DNA of 7,229 nucleotides. It comes from Bacilli bacterium. Its GTDB lineage: Bacteria; Bacillota_I; Bacilli_A; RF39; UBA660. The notes beneath the pieces were generated by a model, which was given only the letters and a program-made list of their open reading frames with translations, ran no database searches and was not told where the DNA came from. A program made the translations under genes and the position numbers. The DNA lies in NCBI GenBank assembly GCA_022791215.1, contig JAAVYQ010000055.1, positions 1-7,229 of the forward strand, written 5' to 3'. This document shows, one piece after another, positions 5,875 through 7,229 of the stretch; position 1 is the first letter of the stretch; each line of letters opens with the position of its first letter.

Positions 5875-7125
5875 TTATATTTCTTCGTCTATTTCTTTTG
5901 TGATTTCTTCTTCTATTTCTAATAGTCTATTGTATTTAGCAATTCTTTCTCCTCTTGATACACTTCCACTTTTCATGAATGGTATGTTGAGTGCGACCGC
6001 TAGGTCTGATATGAATGTGTCTGTTGTTTCTCCACTTCTATGACTTACTACTGCTGTGTATTTGTTTTGTTTTGCATATACTATTGTTTCTAATGTTTCA
6101 TAGAATGTTCCAACTTGATTCGGTTTTATTATTATCGCATTGCATAGTCCATTTTTTACTCCTGTTTCTAAGATGTTCTTGTTTGTTACAAATATGTCGT
6201 CTCCTACTATACTGATTTTTTTGCCTAATGCTTCTGTTATCATTTTGAATCCTTCTATGTCTTCTTCGTCATACGGATCTTCTATAGATATTATAGGAAA
6301 TCTTTTTACTATGTTTACGTAATATTCTAGCAGTGCTTCTCTTGTCATGTTCGTGTTGTCCATTCTATACATATCATTTTGTTTGTTATAAAAACTACTC
6401 GCTGCTATATCTAATGCTATAAATATGTTTTTTCCAGGTATGTATCCTGCAGTTTCTATTGATTTTACTATTAAACTCAATGCTTCTTCGTTACTGTTTA
6501 AGTCAGGTGCAAATCCTCCTTCATCTCCTAATGATGTCGATAATGCTTTGTCTTGTAATATTCCTTTTAGACTATGGAATACTTCACTTGCTGCTCTTAG
6601 GGAATCTTTGAATGTATCGAATTTAGGAACAATCATGAATTCTTGTATGTCAACATTATTATTAGCATGTTTCCCTCCATTTAATATGTTGAACATGCAA
6701 AATGGTAGTTTTACATCTCTTTTGTTTAGATATCTATATACTGGAACGCCTGCATCTTTTGCAGCTGCTTTTAAGCATGCAACACTTACTCCTAATATTG
6801 CATTTGCTCCTAATTTATTTTTGTTATGTGTTCCATCTAATTCTATTATTATATTATCTATTGTCTTTTGGTTTTGAACTTCTAGCCCTATTATTTTTTG
6901 TTTTATTATATTATTTACATTATTTACTGCGGTTAGTACTCCTTTTCCAAAATATCTTGAATCGTTATCTCTTAGTTCTAATGCTTCTTTTTTTCCTGTT
7001 GATGCTCCACTCGGTACACTAAAGGTCCCTTTGTTTCCTTTTTCTGTGTATACACTTACTTCTACAGTAGGATTTCCCCTTGAATCAAGTATTTCTCTTG
7101 CATAGACATCAGTAATTTTGCTCAC
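5875..7125 (-). CDS. eno: Enolase (phosphopyruvate hydratase)
   Basis: Enolase converts 2-phosphoglycerate to phosphoenolpyruvate in glycolysis, in the cytosol. I start at the GTG at 7125, giving 416 residues beginning MSKITDVYARE. AGAGGTGA (7138-7131) is then a ribosome binding site 5 bases upstream, and the N-terminus aligns with the family's usual start. A GTG at 7134 in the same frame lies within that site. Visible active-site elements are the SGASTG loop (39-44), H153 and E162 in the GGKHANNNVDIQEF region, and E202 in GDEGGFAP. Also present are metal ligands D239, E282 and D309 (VGDD), K334 (IKPNQ), H362-R363-S364 (SHRSGET) and K385. The protein is slightly shorter than the usual 430 and has some uncommon substitutions, such as AASSFY where AASEFY is typical. 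All catalytic residues are present, so it should be active. It is the first gene of the block. Confidence 0.98.
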   Translation of the reverse strand: MSKITDVYAREILDSRGNPTVEVSVYTEKGNKGTFSVPSGASTGKKEALELRDNDSRYFGKGVLTAVNNVNNIIKQKIIGLEVQNQKTIDNIIIELDGTHNKNKLGANAILGVSVACLKAAAKDAGVPVYRYLNKRDVKLPFCMFNILNGGKHANNNVDIQEFMIVPKFDTFKDSLRAASEVFHSLKGILQDKALSTSLGDEGGFAPDLNSNEEALSLIVKSIETAGYIPGKNIFIALDIAASSFYNKQNDMYRMDNTNMTREALLEYYVNIVKRFPIISIEDPYDEEDIEGFKMITEALGKKISIVGDDIFVTNKNILETGVKNGLCNAIIIKPNQVGTFYETLETIVYAKQNKYTAVVSHRSGETTDTFISDLAVALNIPFMKSGSVSRGERIAKYNRLLEIEEEITKEIDEEI

Positions 7126-7130
7126 TATGT

Positions 7131-7138
7131 TCACCTCT
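7131..7138 (-). promoter_or_regulatory. Ribosome binding site that fixes the eno start
   Basis: AGAGGTGA on the minus strand matches the 16S-complementary AGGAGGTGA except for one missing base. It lies 5 bases upstream of the GTG at 7125. The site itself contains an in-frame GTG (7134-7132), which automatic gene callers may take as the start. No ribosome binding site exists upstream of that GTG. Confidence 0.7.
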
Positions 7139-7149
7139 CATAATATATA

Positions 7150-7178
7150 ATTATACTATTTTTATGTTTAAATAACAA
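7150..7178 (-). promoter_or_regulatory. Promoter of eno
   Basis: TTGTTA (7178-7173, 4 of 6) and a perfect TATAAT (7155-7150) are separated by exactly 17 bases on the minus strand. Transcription would start near 7143, leaving a leader of only about 18 bases that consists almost entirely of the ribosome binding site. That fit supports the GTG start at 7125. A 6-bp inverted repeat, AGAGTA/TACTCT (7180-7185 and 7207-7212), ends two bases upstream of the -35 box and might bind a regulator. Confidence 0.75.
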
Positions 7179-7229
7179 GAGAGTAGATTTTTGAGTTTAG
7201 GTTTTTTACTCTAAGCTTTTAAACAAATC

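Noticed and set aside
456..7134. Alternative genetic code with TGA read as tryptophan, suggested by low GC and no TGA stops
   Set aside because: All genes are full length under the standard code and the tryptophan codons checked are TGG, so there is no support for reassignment. Lack of TGA stops in seven genes is expected at this base composition.

Overview
This looks like a chromosomal segment from a low-GC, Clostridia/Bacilli-type Gram-positive bacterium. The DNA is very AT-rich. Shine-Dalgarno sites are strong (GAGGTG, AAGGTGA, AAAGGAG types) and promoters are close to the sigma-A consensus. The gene order eno - secG - rnr - smpB is a classic Firmicutes arrangement. All seven stop codons seen are TAA or TAG, and the tryptophans I checked are TGG, so the standard bacterial code fits.

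Layout: six complete genes lie on the minus strand and are read from right to left. At the far right a good promoter (7150-7178) drives eno (enolase). It is followed 19 bases later by a gene for a HAD-superfamily hydrolase that closely resembles the eukaryotic pyrimidine 5'-nucleotidase family (UMPH-1/NT5C3). A second promoter (5017-5045) precedes secG, the small SecYEG translocase subunit. A weak terminator-like hairpin follows secG, then comes rnr (RNase R), whose last 17 bases overlap smpB (tmRNA-binding protein). A strong hairpin terminator sits on the smpB stop codon. A separate promoter (2120-2148) then drives an ABC-F family ATPase gene, which ends in its own terminator (424-451).

The left end (1-129, plus strand) carries the last 42 codons of a gene converging on the ABC-F gene, probably the C-terminal tail of an insertion-sequence transposase. 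The 130-455 gap holds several hairpins, including a long imperfect inverted repeat at 233-300. This may be an IS end or a remnant of one, but no other gene.

Functionally the block combines glycolysis (enolase), a predicted nucleotide phosphatase, protein export (SecG), and translation quality control. RNase R and SmpB both act in trans-translation, and the ABC-F protein probably acts on the ribosome. No tRNA, rRNA, tmRNA or CRISPR array was recognised. The content is mostly conserved housekeeping. The most unusual points are the eukaryotic-type nucleotidase beside enolase, the short C-terminal tails of SmpB and RNase R, and the structured left intergenic region. I did not find a convincing undescribed multi-gene system.
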